DNA of 64,000 nt, from positions 3,844,001-3,908,000 of the forward strand of contig NZ_CP119520.1 of NCBI RefSeq assembly GCF_029223865.1. The letters are read 5' to 3'. This document shows, piece by piece, positions 54,874-64,000 of this stretch. The DNA comes from Telluria mixta (lineage in GTDB: Bacteria; Pseudomonadota; Gammaproteobacteria; Burkholderiales; Burkholderiaceae_D). Below the pieces are notes generated by a model. The model saw nothing but the letters and a program-made list of their open reading frames with translations. It was not told the origin of the DNA and ran no database searches. The translations under genes were made by a program, and so were the position numbers. The stretch's first letter is position 1, and every line of letters begins with the position of its first letter.

Positions 54874-56391
54874 GCCTGGCCTTCCGCGCGCGGCAGCGTG
54901 ATCGTCGCGCGCAGGCCCCAGGCGGCGCATGCGCGAAGGCGAGCGTGCCGCCCTGGGCTTCCACCAGCCGCCGGCACAGCGCGAGTCCGAGGCCGGCGCC
55001 GCCGTGGGCGCGGCTGCGCGACGCATCGACGCGGTAGAACCGGTCGCCGAGGTGCGCCAGCGCGTCGTCCGGCACGCCGGGCGCGGTGTCGTCCAGGTGC
55101 AGGTGCACGCGAGCGCCGTCGACCTGCGCGTGCAGCTGGACGCGGCCGCCGGCCGCCGTGTAGCGCAGGCTGTTCTCGAACAGGTTGGCGAGCACCTGGC
55201 GCATGCGGTCGGGTCCGCCCTCACTTGCGCCATGTTGGGGGCAGACGTCGGGCCGGGGCCGAGTTCCAGCGCAAGGCCGGCCTGTGTAAAACGTGCTTCG
55301 CAGCCGCGCGCCTCGGCGCACGCGAGCGCCCACAGGTCGAGCGCGACCGGTTTGCATTCGAGCGCGCCGACGTCGGCCCTGGCCAGCGCGTACAGCTCGT
55401 CGATCAGCTTGTTCAGCGCGAGCACCTGGCGCAGCATGGCGTCGAGGGTGTCCGGCGTGGCGCTGCGTACGCCGTCCTGCAGTGCTTCCAGTTGGGCGCG
55501 CAGCACGGCGAGCGGCGTGCGCAGTTCGTGCGACGTGTCCGCGACCCATTGGCGGCGCGCCTGTTCGGCGCCGGCCAGGCGGGCCGCGAGGGCATTGAAA
55601 TGGCGCGCGAGGTCGCCCAGTTCGTCGCTGCGGTGCGCGGGCAGGCGCAGGTCGAAGTGGCCTTCGGACAGCGCCCGGCTGCCCGCCGCCAGTTGCCGGA
55701 TCGGACTGCGGAAGTGGCGCGCCAGCAGCACGGCGGCGAGAGCGCTGAGCCCCACCGCGAGCGCGACGATCTGCCACAGGCTGCTGGTGAGCTGCTGCAG
55801 GAAGGCATAGGCCAGCGCGTCGCCGGGGCGGGCGTCGCGGACGACAGCCAGGTAGCCCACCGTGCGGCCATCCACCTCGACCGCGCGCCGGACAGTGGCG
55901 GCGTCCGGACCGGGACGGCGGCCCGCGAGCCAGGCGCCCTGCGCGTCGAGCAGCGAGACGCGGCGCGCCAGCGGCAACGGGCCGGGGGCAGGGAGGTCCG
56001 GTACGACGGGAACGTCCGCCACGCGCGGTCCGGGCAGCGGCGGCAGCGGCGGGGCCGGCGGTGCGGGCGGCGCAGGCGGTACGGGCGCGACCGGCGCGAC
56101 CGGCGTGACGGAAGCTGCTCCAACTTCGCGCAGACGCTGCAGACGCGCCAGCTCCCGCGCGATCCAGTCCTGGCGGTCGGTGGCGGGAATGAAACCCCAG
56201 CCGTTGCCCGCGCGGTAACGGCGCGCGAGCGTCGTCGACAGCTCTTCCAGGCGGTCCAGTTCGATGCCGGCGGCGTAGTCGCCGAAGCCGGCCAGCACGT
56301 TCTGGCGCAGCAGCAGGACGGCACAGGCGGCCACGGCGAGGATCGCCAGCAGGACGGAGGCAAACAAGCGATGACCGATCGAGAACTTCAA
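54870..56391 (-). pseudogene. Sensor histidine kinase with proline-rich periplasmic domain, two frameshifts
   Basis: The intact gene would encode a kinase of about 508 residues. It has a first membrane helix (7-29), a periplasmic domain with a PPAPPAPPAPP-type stretch (about 97-130), and a second helix (205-226). HAMP and the H-box SHELRTPLAVLR (H288) follow. The original frame is open to about 55215. The sense then continues in a second frame (RMRQVLANLFENSLRYTAAGGRVQLH ... HGGAGLGLALCRRLVEAQGGTLAFA), and in a third frame (LRATITLPRAEGQ) to a stop at 54870. One missing base near 55211-55220 and one in a 4-C run (54916-54919) explain both. The rest is well preserved, so sequencing error is possible. 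Confidence 0.8.
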
Positions 56392-56596
56392 GGTGGAATG
56401 TGCAGGAATTGACGAAGAGGCATTTTAGGACAAATTAGTGTGGTAAATACGACGTGATAGCGCGCGTCTACCCAATTTGGCTGGACAGCGCATTGATTTT
56501 TCGCGAATGATGACATGTGTCCAGAATGCAGCTATATTTTCCTCAAATAAAAATCGGCCGTCGAACTATTAGAGCCGACTACCCGGGAGACAAGTC

Positions 56597-58036
56597 ATGT
56601 TGAATTGGTTAAAAACGACGCTGATACCGTCCGCGTCGGCGTTCGCGCCGACCGGCCGGTCCGGCATGACCGCCCGCGTGCGCAGCCTCGTGCTGAATGC
56701 GCGCGACGGCAGCATCCGCACGGCGATCAACGCGGCGCGCCTGCGCAAGGAGGTCGACCAGTCGCTCGACAAGGCGCGCCAGCAGTACACCGCGTCGCGC
56801 GAACTGGCGGCGTCGGCGCGCGAGGTGACGGCGCTGTCGGCCAGCGTCAAGGCCGGCACGGACGACATCGCGGGCACGGCGGACCGTAACCTCGCCGTGG
56901 CGCGCGCGTCGATGGACGAACTGTCGCACCTGGAAGCGCGCATGCGCGCGATCGAGGACAAGGTGGACGGCTTCGCGCGCACCGTCGGGCAGCTGGACCA
57001 CCACGCCCGCTCGATCAGCGAGTTCGGCGGCATCATCCAGCGCATCGCCAACCAGACCAACCTCCTGGCCATCAACGCCGCGATCGAAGCGGCACGCGCG
57101 GGCGAGGCCGGCCGCGGTTTCGCCGTCGTGGCGGCCGAGGTGCGGCGCCTGTCGCAGCTGGTCAACGAGGAGACGAGCAAGATCGCGGGCGTCAACAGCG
57201 AGATGCGCACGCTCGTCGAGTCGACCACCGGCGCCACCCAGGAGATCCTGGAAGGCGTGAACGCGTCGGCGCGCGAGATCGGGTCGGCGGCGGGCCACTT
57301 CAAGACCTTCGTCGCGGATTTCGAGCGCATGACGGGCACCGTCAACGAAATGGCCGTGGCGATGCAGTCCCTGGACAGCATCAGCCAGTCGATCGGCCGC
57401 CAGGTCACCGACATGGCGACGAATGCGTCGGAGACGGGCAAGTCGATGGCCGACGCGTCGCGCCGCGTCGACGAGGTGCGCGCGACCACCGAGGAAATGC
57501 AGGGCGTGCTGGCCGAGTTCCGCACGGGCGGCACGACGTTCGACGGCCTCGTCGAAGCGACGACGCAGCTGCGCGACGCCGTCGGCCGCAGCCTTGCCGG
57601 CCACCTGGCGCGCGGCGCGGACATCTTCGACCAGGCCTACCGCCCGATCGAGGGCTCGGATCCGCCGCGCTTCACGACGGGTTACGACCGCACCGTGGAG
57701 CGCGACCTGCAGGCGCTGTTCGATCGGGTCCTGTCCGACCTGCCGGGGTGCACGTATGCGCTCGCGGTGGACACGCGCGGGTACGCGCCCACGCATAACA
57801 GCAAGTTCTCGCAGACGCCGACGGGCCGGCGCGAGCACGATCTCGTCTACTGCCGCAACAAGCGCATCTTCGACGACCCGGTGGGCGCGAAGCTGGCCGC
57901 GAACCGCAAGCCTTTCCTGTTCCAGACCTATCTGCGCGATACGGGGGAGGTGATCAACGACCTGTCGATGCCGCTCGAGATCGGCGGCCGGCACTGGGGT
58001 GCGGTGCGCGTCGGGTTCGATTCCTCCAAGTTGTAA
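56597..58036 (+). CDS. Soluble methyl-accepting chemotaxis protein with C-terminal sensor domain
   Basis: This 479-residue chemoreceptor has no membrane helix, so it is cytoplasmic. The signalling hairpin carries [58 protein letters not shown] distinct C-terminal domain (about 350-479) follows: [50 protein letters not shown] ... [53 protein letters not shown]. That pattern resembles Cache/PAS-like sensing modules with a ligand pocket. Sensor at the C-terminus rather than the N-terminus is unusual. The ligand is unknown. Confidence 0.85.
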   Translation: MLNWLKTTLIPSASAFAPTGRSGMTARVRSLVLNARDGSIRTAINAARLRKEVDQSLDKARQQYTASRELAASAREVTALSASVKAGTDDIAGTADRNLAVARASMDELSHLEARMRAIEDKVDGFARTVGQLDHHARSISEFGGIIQRIANQTNLLAINAAIEAARAGEAGRGFAVVAAEVRRLSQLVNEETSKIAGVNSEMRTLVESTTGATQEILEGVNASAREIGSAAGHFKTFVADFERMTGTVNEMAVAMQSLDSISQSIGRQVTDMATNASETGKSMADASRRVDEVRATTEEMQGVLAEFRTGGTTFDGLVEATTQLRDAVGRSLAGHLARGADIFDQAYRPIEGSDPPRFTTGYDRTVERDLQALFDRVLSDLPGCTYALAVDTRGYAPTHNSKFSQTPTGRREHDLVYCRNKRIFDDPVGAKLAANRKPFLFQTYLRDTGEVINDLSMPLEIGGRHWGAVRVGFDSSKL

Positions 58037-58049
58037 CGTCCAACAAAAA

Positions 58050-58076
58050 GGCCGGCGCCCTTGTGAGGCGCCGGCC
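58050..58076 (-). terminator. Rho-independent terminator after the FadL-like gene
   Basis: GGCCGGCGCC (58050-58059) pairs with GGCGCCGGCC (58067-58076) around a 7-nt loop. On the minus strand five Ts follow, 24 nt beyond the FadL-like stop. The stem also lies just after the convergent chemoreceptor gene. Confidence 0.88.
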
Positions 58077-58099
58077 CTGTCATCCGCGCATGTCGCGCA

Positions 58100-59512
58100 T
58101 CAGAACTTGTAGTTGTACGCCAGCCCGATCAACTGCATGCGGGTCTTCCACGTCCCGCGCGTCGTCTCGCCGTTGCCGGTGCAGCCCGCCATCACCGGAT
58201 TGCAGTTGTTGGTGTAGTTGCCGCTCGCATCGCTGAAATGCAGCCAGCTGTAGGCCAGGTCCAGCGACGAGGCCGGGGACAGCTTCCAGTTCGCACCGAA
58301 CGACAGTTGCAGGCGGTCGGCGTCCGGCAGTGCGGCGTGGCGCAGCGTGTCGCCTTGCACCGGCGAGTCGTCGTGCGCGATGCCGCCGCGCAGCGTCACG
58401 GCGTCGTTCAGGGCGTAGTTCGCGCCCAGTGCCACGCGCACGGTGTTCTTCCACTGCTGGCGGATCACGAGGTCGCCCGCGTTCGTGTCGACGAACTTGA
58501 TGTCGATGTTGCCCATACGCGAATGGCGCGTCCAGGTCACGTCGGCCATGCCGGCCCATTTCGCGTCGAACTGGTGGAAGGCGTTCAGCGACAACGTCTC
58601 CGGCGTGGTGACGTCCACGCGCGCGGCGGAGTTCACGTGGTGCGAAGCGCCCTGCAGGACCTTGTTCACGACGGCGTCGCTCGTGACGGTCGAGAAGTCC
58701 CACACCGCGCCGCCTTTCAGCTCATGCTTGATCGACGAGCGGTAGGCGATGCCGAAGCGGGTATCCGGCGTGGGCGAGTACAGGTAGCCCAGGTTGAAGC
58801 CATAGCCCCAGTCCTTGCCTTCCACGCCCGCGTGCGCGTCGCCCGCGGTCGCCAGCGCGGCCGGGTTGCCGCCCAGCGCGGCGATCTGGCGCACCAGCGC
58901 GGCGCCGCTGCCGGCGGCCTGCGCGGCGGCGATCGAGCCCGGCACGTCCACGCCCTGGCGCAGGCTGGCCTTCATGTGCTCGATGTCTATGCCGAAGCCG
59001 AAGCTGTGCTGCTCGGAGAGCTTGAATGCCACCGACGGGTTGATGTTGATGGACTCCAGCTTGATGTTGGTGAGCGAGTAGCGGCCCGACCAGTTGTCGT
59101 CGTAATCCAGCTTGGTGCCGTACGGGACGAACACGCCGACGCCAGCCGTCCACTGGCTGTTGATCTTCTGGCTGTAGTACAGCGTCGGGGCGGCGACGAC
59201 GCTCGGCGCGTAGTCGTCCTGCGACTTCACGCCGCCGGTGGACGTTTTGGTGAAGCGGGTCGAGCCGGCATCCTGGAACGTCGAGTGCGGGACGACGGCG
59301 GTGATGCCGCCGACGATCTGGCGGCCTTCCAGGCGCGTCAGGCCGGCCGGGTTGGCGAAGATGGTGGATGCATCGGCGGCTTCGGCGCCGTTGGCTTCCG
59401 CCGTGCCCTGGGAGGACACGCTCTGGGAGCCGAAGCGGTAGCCGGAGGCGCTCGCGTCAAGCGACGCGCCCAGGGCCAGGGCGACGAGCAGGGTCAGGTG
59501 TTTCTGGTTCAT
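58100..59512 (-). CDS. OmpP1/FadL/TodX-family outer-membrane transporter
   Basis: This 470-residue barrel protein imports hydrophobic compounds such as long-chain fatty acids or aromatics. It has a signal peptide (MNQKHLTLLVALALGASLDASA). The FadL N-terminal hatch region is SGYRFGSQSVSSQGTAEANGAEAADASTIFANPAGLTRLEGRQIVGG, with the conserved NPA. Barrel strands follow, ending LIGLAYNYKF. ATG 59512 gives the signal peptide; an in-frame extension to 59593 is not needed. It is a single gene with its own terminator. Confidence 0.92.
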   Translation of the reverse strand: MNQKHLTLLVALALGASLDASASGYRFGSQSVSSQGTAEANGAEAADASTIFANPAGLTRLEGRQIVGGITAVVPHSTFQDAGSTRFTKTSTGGVKSQDDYAPSVVAAPTLYYSQKINSQWTAGVGVFVPYGTKLDYDDNWSGRYSLTNIKLESININPSVAFKLSEQHSFGFGIDIEHMKASLRQGVDVPGSIAAAQAAGSGAALVRQIAALGGNPAALATAGDAHAGVEGKDWGYGFNLGYLYSPTPDTRFGIAYRSSIKHELKGGAVWDFSTVTSDAVVNKVLQGASHHVNSAARVDVTTPETLSLNAFHQFDAKWAGMADVTWTRHSRMGNIDIKFVDTNAGDLVIRQQWKNTVRVALGANYALNDAVTLRGGIAHDDSPVQGDTLRHAALPDADRLQLSFGANWKLSPASSLDLAYSWLHFSDASGNYTNNCNPVMAGCTGNGETTRGTWKTRMQLIGLAYNYKF

Positions 59513-59654
59513 CGGTCTCACTCCAAGTATCGATTCGTAGCCCGCCCCCGGACCGGAAAGGTCGGGGTCGGCGGGAGCCGAAGCATACACCATTTCGCAC
59601 GACCGTTCTATTCGTGTTGTGTGAGAGATACCAATTCGCGTATTTAACGCTTAT

Positions 59655-60860
59655 TTAATGATCCAGGAGACGCAAATCGACCTGCTGGGCCATCACGCGG
59701 TAGCCCGCCTCGTTCGGGTGCAGGTGATCGCCGCTGTCGTAGGCGGGGTTCAGGCGCGTCGGTTCCGTCGGGTCGCGCAGGGCGGCGTCGAAGTCGACCA
59801 CGGCGTCGAACACGCCGGACGTCCGGATCCATGCGTTCACGGCCTGGCGCTGGCGTTCGACCGCCTCCGAATAAAACCGCTTCGTGCCCGCCAGCGGCGT
59901 CAATGTCCCGGCCCAGATGCGGATGCCGCGGGCATGCGCGCGGTCCACCAGCGCGCGCAGGCCGGCTTCGATCTGTTCGGCCGTGACGTGCTGCCGCGGG
60001 TCGGCCAGCAGCAGCGAGGCCGTGATGTCGTTCACGCCCTCGTGCACGAGGATCCAGCGCACGCCGGGCTTGTCCAGCGCGTCGCGTTCGAAGCGGGACA
60101 GCGCGCCCGGTCCGACATATGGATCCGATGCGTCGTGCAGCAGGCGGTTGCCCGCGATGCCGCCGTTCGCGATGCCGATCGTCGCCAGGGCCGGATTGGC
60201 CTGCAGGCGCGCGGCCAACGCGTCCGGCCAGCGGGCGTCCTGGTCGTTCTTCGTGCCTACGCCATCCGCGATCGAGTCGCCGACGATGGCCAGCGTGCGC
60301 CCCGCGTCCGGCCCGAGGACCTCGACGTCGCTGAGGAAGTAGCGGCTGTCGTCCGTGGCGGTGGAGGGGAAGTCGGCGGCGCCCGTTGCGTCGCCGGATG
60401 CCTTCAGGTACGCCGTCTGCAGCCCGAAGCCGTGGATCGTCGACACGGCCACCGGCGCCGGCAGGTACAGGCTGACGGCCAGCGGCTGCAGCGCGGCGAC
60501 CGTGAGGGCGACGGGATCGGACAGCGCGCTTGAACCCGGCGCGATCGTGACCGCGGGCCGGCCGCCGAACAGCAGCGGACGATCGCTGCCCGCCGCGACG
60601 CGCGCACCGCCCGCGGACAGGGCCACGTGCGCGGCGCCCACCGTCAGCGGCTGCGTGCCGAACAGGTTCGACAGGCGGATGCGCACGCGCGTGCCCTGGG
60701 TACTCGTGCGCACGACCTGGCGCAGCGTCTGCGCCGGCAGCGCCGGTCCCGCCGAATCGGGCGCGGACGACCAGGCGGTGCGCCAGCCCTGGTCCGATGC
60801 GGCCGCGGTGGCGGTGAGAAGGGTGCAAAACAGCAGGGCGGCAAGCGCGCGTCCGGTCAT
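59655..60860 (-). CDS. Exported SGNH/GDSL hydrolase
   Basis: This 401-residue protein has a signal peptide (MTGRALAALLFCTLLTATAAAS) and a beta-rich N-terminal domain (about 25-185, RQVVRTSTQGTRVRIRLSNLFGTQPLTVGAAHVALS). The SGNH catalytic domain follows: block I IVGDSIADGVGT with the nucleophile Ser, block II Gly/Asn in NGGIAGNRLL, block III VHEGVNDI, and block V DHLHPNEAGY with Asp and His. Relatives include secreted esterases such as acetylxylan or rhamnogalacturonan acetyl esterases. The substrate is not known; removal of ester groups from a polysaccharide is a fair guess. Confidence 0.9.
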   Translation of the reverse strand: MTGRALAALLFCTLLTATAAASDQGWRTAWSSAPDSAGPALPAQTLRQVVRTSTQGTRVRIRLSNLFGTQPLTVGAAHVALSAGGARVAAGSDRPLLFGGRPAVTIAPGSSALSDPVALTVAALQPLAVSLYLPAPVAVSTIHGFGLQTAYLKASGDATGAADFPSTATDDSRYFLSDVEVLGPDAGRTLAIVGDSIADGVGTKNDQDARWPDALAARLQANPALATIGIANGGIAGNRLLHDASDPYVGPGALSRFERDALDKPGVRWILVHEGVNDITASLLLADPRQHVTAEQIEAGLRALVDRAHARGIRIWAGTLTPLAGTKRFYSEAVERQRQAVNAWIRTSGVFDAVVDFDAALRDPTEPTRLNPAYDSGDHLHPNEAGYRVMAQQVDLRLLDH

Positions 60861-60929
60861 GGTGACTCCAGCGAAAGGGTGGACGGCGATGCTCGCATCC
60901 GCCCCTCGCCGGCGCAACTGGCACTTGTG

Positions 60930-62174
60930 TTAGCAATACGTGGTTAGGTCCACCGTGCGGTAGCTGGCCCGTTCGCGGCCGTCGTCCGTCGCGATGAACG
61001 CCCCCGCACCGAGGCGGTATATCTGCCCGCCGCCGGCCGGAATCATCACGTGCACGCGCGCGACCACGCACGCGGCGCGGCGCTCGCCCGCGCGCACGAT
61101 CAGCACCTGGCCTTCTTCCGCCGGCGCGTGGCCGGGGCGGCGCAGGTCGACGACAGGAATGGCGGCGTCTCCCCAGCGCATCGTCGCGCCTGGCGTGTCG
61201 AGCAGCGGCAGCACGCGTTCCAGCGCGTCGAGCGGCGTGGCGGCCAGGCCGTCCGCGTCGAACACGACGTATGCGGCGTCGTTCGGCTTGCCGGCGCCCG
61301 CCGGCGTCGGCGCGGCGGCGTGCGCGGACCGCGACAGGCCCGCCTCGGGACGGCGCGCGAACAGCGCCGCCACGTCGACCAGCCGCACTTCGGCGCCATC
61401 GTCGTCGTAGACCGTCGCGGCCGGCACGAAATCCGCCAGGTGCAGAGTCGCGCGCACGGGCACGCCGAGCGCGAGGCCGTCGTGTTCGAGCACGGCGAGC
61501 AGACCCGCCCCGTCATCCGTGAGGGCCAGATCGACCGCTGCCGGCGGCACGATCGCCAGGTGCCGGCCGCGCCACGTGCACCACGCGCCGTCGCCGATCG
61601 CCGTGCGCGACGGCATCGCGATCACTTCCGCGAGCACGCCGGCCGGCACGCCCAGACGCAGCGTGCCCGCATCGAGCACGGCATACGTGTGCCTGTCACG
61701 CGCGGCCGGCGGCGGCGGCGCTTCGGTCACGGTCGGCGCGCCGCCGTGCCACGCGCAGGCCAGCGCGGCCAGCCGGCCGACGTCCAGCACGCTGAGAACA
61801 CGTCCCGTCTCCGGCGAACGCGCGACGCTGTGGAACACTTCGTCCGCATCGTCGTCGTGGTGCAGGCGCGTGATGCGGTCCGGCGCCACGTCGACGAGGC
61901 CGCCGACGGCCGACACGCGCAGCCCCAGCATGCGTGCGCCGTCGCGCAGGATCAGGATGCGCGTGTGCGGTCCATCCTGCCGTTCGCCCGTGCCGACCCA
62001 GCGCGCGAGGTCGACGACGGGCACCAGCACGCCGCCGTGGTCCACGACGCCCGCCAGCGCACCGGTGCGGCGGGGCGGGGCGGCCAACGCGTCCGGCAGC
62101 GGCAACGCCTGCGCGACGCTCGCCGCCGCGATGCCCACGTCCACGGCGTCGATGCGCACTTCCGCCAGCTGCAT
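60930..62174 (-). CDS. Chemotaxis coupling protein with three CheW domains
   Basis: This 414-residue protein is longer than a normal CheW (about 160) and appears to contain three CheW-like domains in tandem. Each has a beta strand such as GVVDHGGVLVPVVDLARWVG (domain 1), RHLAIVPPAAVDLAL (domain 2) and GDAAIPVVDLRRPGHAPAEEGQVLIV (domain 3). The first two end with segments like LGLRVSAVGGLVDVAPDRI. CheW scaffolds couple chemoreceptors to CheA. It starts 1 nt after the stop of a triple-PAS receptor gene, so that receptor is the likely partner. No CheA gene is in the window. Confidence 0.82.
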   Translation of the reverse strand: MQLAEVRIDAVDVGIAAASVAQALPLPDALAAPPRRTGALAGVVDHGGVLVPVVDLARWVGTGERQDGPHTRILILRDGARMLGLRVSAVGGLVDVAPDRITRLHHDDDADEVFHSVARSPETGRVLSVLDVGRLAALACAWHGGAPTVTEAPPPPAARDRHTYAVLDAGTLRLGVPAGVLAEVIAMPSRTAIGDGAWCTWRGRHLAIVPPAAVDLALTDDGAGLLAVLEHDGLALGVPVRATLHLADFVPAATVYDDDGAEVRLVDVAALFARRPEAGLSRSAHAAAPTPAGAGKPNDAAYVVFDADGLAATPLDALERVLPLLDTPGATMRWGDAAIPVVDLRRPGHAPAEEGQVLIVRAGERRAACVVARVHVMIPAGGGQIYRLGAGAFIATDDGRERASYRTVDLTTYC

Positions 62175-62175
62175 G

Positions 62176-63921
62176 TCAGTGCTCCGTCGCGACGCGTTCC
62201 AGCTCGGCCAGCAGGGCCGATGCGTCACGCGTCGCGCTGGCCTGCGCGCTCGTCGAGGCGTGGATGCGGGCGATCGATTCGCTCGTCGCCGCGACCGAGC
62301 GCACGATGCGGCCGAACGCGTCTTCCACGTCGCCCGCGAGGCGCGTGCCTTCGCCCACGCGGGTTGCCGTCTCGTTGATCAGCTTCGCGATCTCGCGCGC
62401 CGCCAGCGCGGATTTCTCGGCCAGCTTGCGCACTTCGTTGGCGACGACGGAGAAGCCGGTGCCGTGCTCGCCCGCGCGCGCCGCCTCGATCGCCGCGTTG
62501 AACGCGAGGAGGTGCGTCTGGCTGGCGATATCGCTGATCGTGTCGATGATCTCGTGCACGTCGTCGGACGATTTCTGGATCGCGAGGATCGCCTCCTTCG
62601 AACGTGACAGCAGGGTGCTGCCTTCGGCGGCCTGGTCGCGCGTCTGCACGGCGAGGCCGGCCGACTGCTGCGAGCCGGCGGCGATGGAGGCGATCGATTG
62701 CGACAGGTCGGCCAGTACGGCGGACATCGCCTTGATCTTGGCGCCGAGCTGCTCTTCGCGGTGCACCTGCTCCGTCACGTCCATCGCGAACTTGATGACC
62801 TTGTACGGCCTGCCGTCGGCGTCGAGGATCGGGTTGTACGTGGCCTGGATCCAGATGTCGGCGCCGTGCTTGCCGCGGCGGCGGAAGCGGCCGGACTGGA
62901 ACTGGCCGCGCGCCAGGTCGGACCAGAAGTTGCGGTATTCGGCGCTCTTGATGAGCGCCTCGTCGCAGAACATGCTGTGGTGGCGGCCGACCACTTCGTC
63001 CTCGAGATAGCCCAGGGTACGCAGGAAGTTGTCGTTCGCGGCCAGCACATTGCCGTAAAGGTCGAACTCGATCACGGCCTGCGAGCGGCCGATGGCATCC
63101 AGCTGGCCGCGGGTCTCGGCGGCGAGGCGCTTGCGCGCCGTGATGTCGGTGGCGAACTTGACGATCTTGACGGGCTTGCCGTCGGCGTCGAAGATCGGGT
63201 TGTACGCGGCGAGGATCCACACCGTGCGGCCATCCTTCGTCACGCGCTGGTATTCGCCGGTGTCGGCCTGGCCGCGTCCCAGCCGTTCCCAGAACGCGAG
63301 GTACTCGGCCGAGCGGGCGTGCTCCGGCAGGCAGAACATGCGGTGGTGACGGCCGCGCACCTCGTCGAGGGTGTAGCCCGTCACGGCGAGGAAGTTGGCG
63401 TTCGCATGCAGCACGTTGCCCTGCAAATCGAATTCGATGACGGCCTGGGTGCGGTCGATCGCGGCCATCTTGCCCTCGAAGTCGATGTTGCGCAGCTTGG
63501 CCGCCGTGATGTCGGTGGCGAACTTCACGACCTTGGCCGGCTTGCCGTCCCCGTCGAGGATCGGGTTGTAGGTCGCCTGGATCCACACCGGGCTGCCGTC
63601 GCGGGCCACGCGCTTGAATTCGCCCGCGTGATATTCGCCCGCGGCCAGATGCTTCCAGAAATCGCGGTAGGCCTGCGAGCGCACGTACTCTGGTTCGCAG
63701 AACAGCGCATGCGGCTGGCCGACGACTTCGTGCAGCTCGTAGCCGAGCGCGTCGAGGAAGTTCTGGTTGGCGTGCAGGATGCGGCCGTCGAGGCCGAATT
63801 CGATCACGGCCTGGGCGCGGTTGATGGCATCCAGTGCGGCATGGGCAAGGTCGTCCCGGGAAGTGACCGGGGCAGGAGCGATCATATGCATGGTGTCTCG
63901 TGGTGGCGTCATGATGTTCAT
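62176..63921 (-). CDS. Soluble chemoreceptor with three PAS domains
   Basis: This 581-residue protein has three tandem PAS domains (about 25-145, 150-270 and 275-395). Each starts (S/T)QAVIEF(D/G)L and ends NPI(L/F)D(A/G)DG...VKFA(T/M)D(I/V)T. A methyl-accepting chemotaxis signalling domain follows: [53 protein letters not shown]. There is no membrane helix, so the receptor is soluble. The three PAS copies are close relatives and look like recent internal duplications. Similar proteins (BdlA, Aer-like) sense redox or act in biofilm dispersal. A CheW-like gene follows 1 nt later. The ligand or cofactor is not apparent. Confidence 0.9.
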   Translation of the reverse strand: MNIMTPPRDTMHMIAPAPVTSRDDLAHAALDAINRAQAVIEFGLDGRILHANQNFLDALGYELHEVVGQPHALFCEPEYVRSQAYRDFWKHLAAGEYHAGEFKRVARDGSPVWIQATYNPILDGDGKPAKVVKFATDITAAKLRNIDFEGKMAAIDRTQAVIEFDLQGNVLHANANFLAVTGYTLDEVRGRHHRMFCLPEHARSAEYLAFWERLGRGQADTGEYQRVTKDGRTVWILAAYNPIFDADGKPVKIVKFATDITARKRLAAETRGQLDAIGRSQAVIEFDLYGNVLAANDNFLRTLGYLEDEVVGRHHSMFCDEALIKSAEYRNFWSDLARGQFQSGRFRRRGKHGADIWIQATYNPILDADGRPYKVIKFAMDVTEQVHREEQLGAKIKAMSAVLADLSQSIASIAAGSQQSAGLAVQTRDQAAEGSTLLSRSKEAILAIQKSSDDVHEIIDTISDIASQTHLLAFNAAIEAARAGEHGTGFSVVANEVRKLAEKSALAAREIAKLINETATRVGEGTRLAGDVEDAFGRIVRSVAATSESIARIHASTSAQASATRDASALLAELERVATEH

Positions 63922-64000
63922 AATATTGCCCTATGGCAATCGATTTGACGATTTAATCATTTTTAGCCTGAGAATGCGAGATAATTTTGATGAATTCGAT

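Overview
This 64 kb window is bacterial chromosome from a high-GC betaproteobacterium. The best guess is Oxalobacteraceae of the Massilia/Telluria type. The reasons are the TCA block mdh / citE-like / acnA / gntR / sdhCDABE / gltA, the Burkholderiales-restricted DUF2863 gene, a PEP-CTERM protein, many chemotaxis and c-di-GMP proteins, and paired TonB receptors. The genus is inferred from gene content only. I see no tRNA, rRNA, CRISPR array, transposase or prophage.

Layout. 1-4.8 kb: a minus-strand glycan operon (two GT4 glycosyltransferases, an SDR, a GmhB-like phosphatase and a heptosyltransferase-type GT9 cut by the window edge). 5-6.5 kb: a low-complexity hydrophilic protein and a KGG-type stress protein. 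6.6-13.8 kb: a plus-strand run with a conserved hypothetical, an M14 carboxypeptidase, a CYTH protein, a serine hydrolase, a cNMP-domain flavoprotein and a TPR-GGDEF gene with a one-base frameshift. 13.8-16.6 kb: a MarR/hydrolase operon with a clear palindromic operator, then DUF2863. 16.8-19.9 kb: a Fur-box TonB receptor plus PKHD hydroxylase. 20-31.6 kb: the TCA cluster around a GntR regulator that has its own perfect 16-bp palindrome. 31.7-35.7 kb: assorted small genes (ABM monooxygenase, PfpI-like protein with a membrane tail, DUF3297, polytopic membrane protein, SnoaL-like, SRAP).

35.8-40.9 kb: a compact siderophore operon with one NIS synthetase, an MFS exporter and a TonB receptor, all overlapping by 4 bp. 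It is divergent from 41.1-43.7 kb, which holds an H-NOX nitric-oxide sensor co-transcribed with a GAF-GGDEF-EAL enzyme behind an exact FNR-type site. The shared 217-bp control region therefore carries both a Fur-like and an FNR-like site. 43.7-46.8 kb: gluQ, a PEP-CTERM CHRD protein, an outer-membrane barrel and YetF/DUF421.

46.9-53.4 kb: an arsenic island of two divergent operons (arsR-arsC-arsB-arsH; ArsO-like flavoprotein with Cys-rich tail, MFS transporter, second arsR). A 17-bp perfect inverted repeat lies between them, and a PAT/ArsN-like acetyltransferase follows convergently. 53.4-56.4 kb: a small proline-rich secreted protein beside a two-component system whose kinase sensor domain carries a similar proline-rich stretch; the kinase reading frame is broken twice. 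56.6-64 kb: two soluble chemoreceptors, a FadL-type porin, a GDSL hydrolase and a triple-CheW protein.

Three single-base losses (one in the GGDEF gene, two in the kinase) fall in otherwise well-preserved genes. They may be assembly errors rather than real decay.
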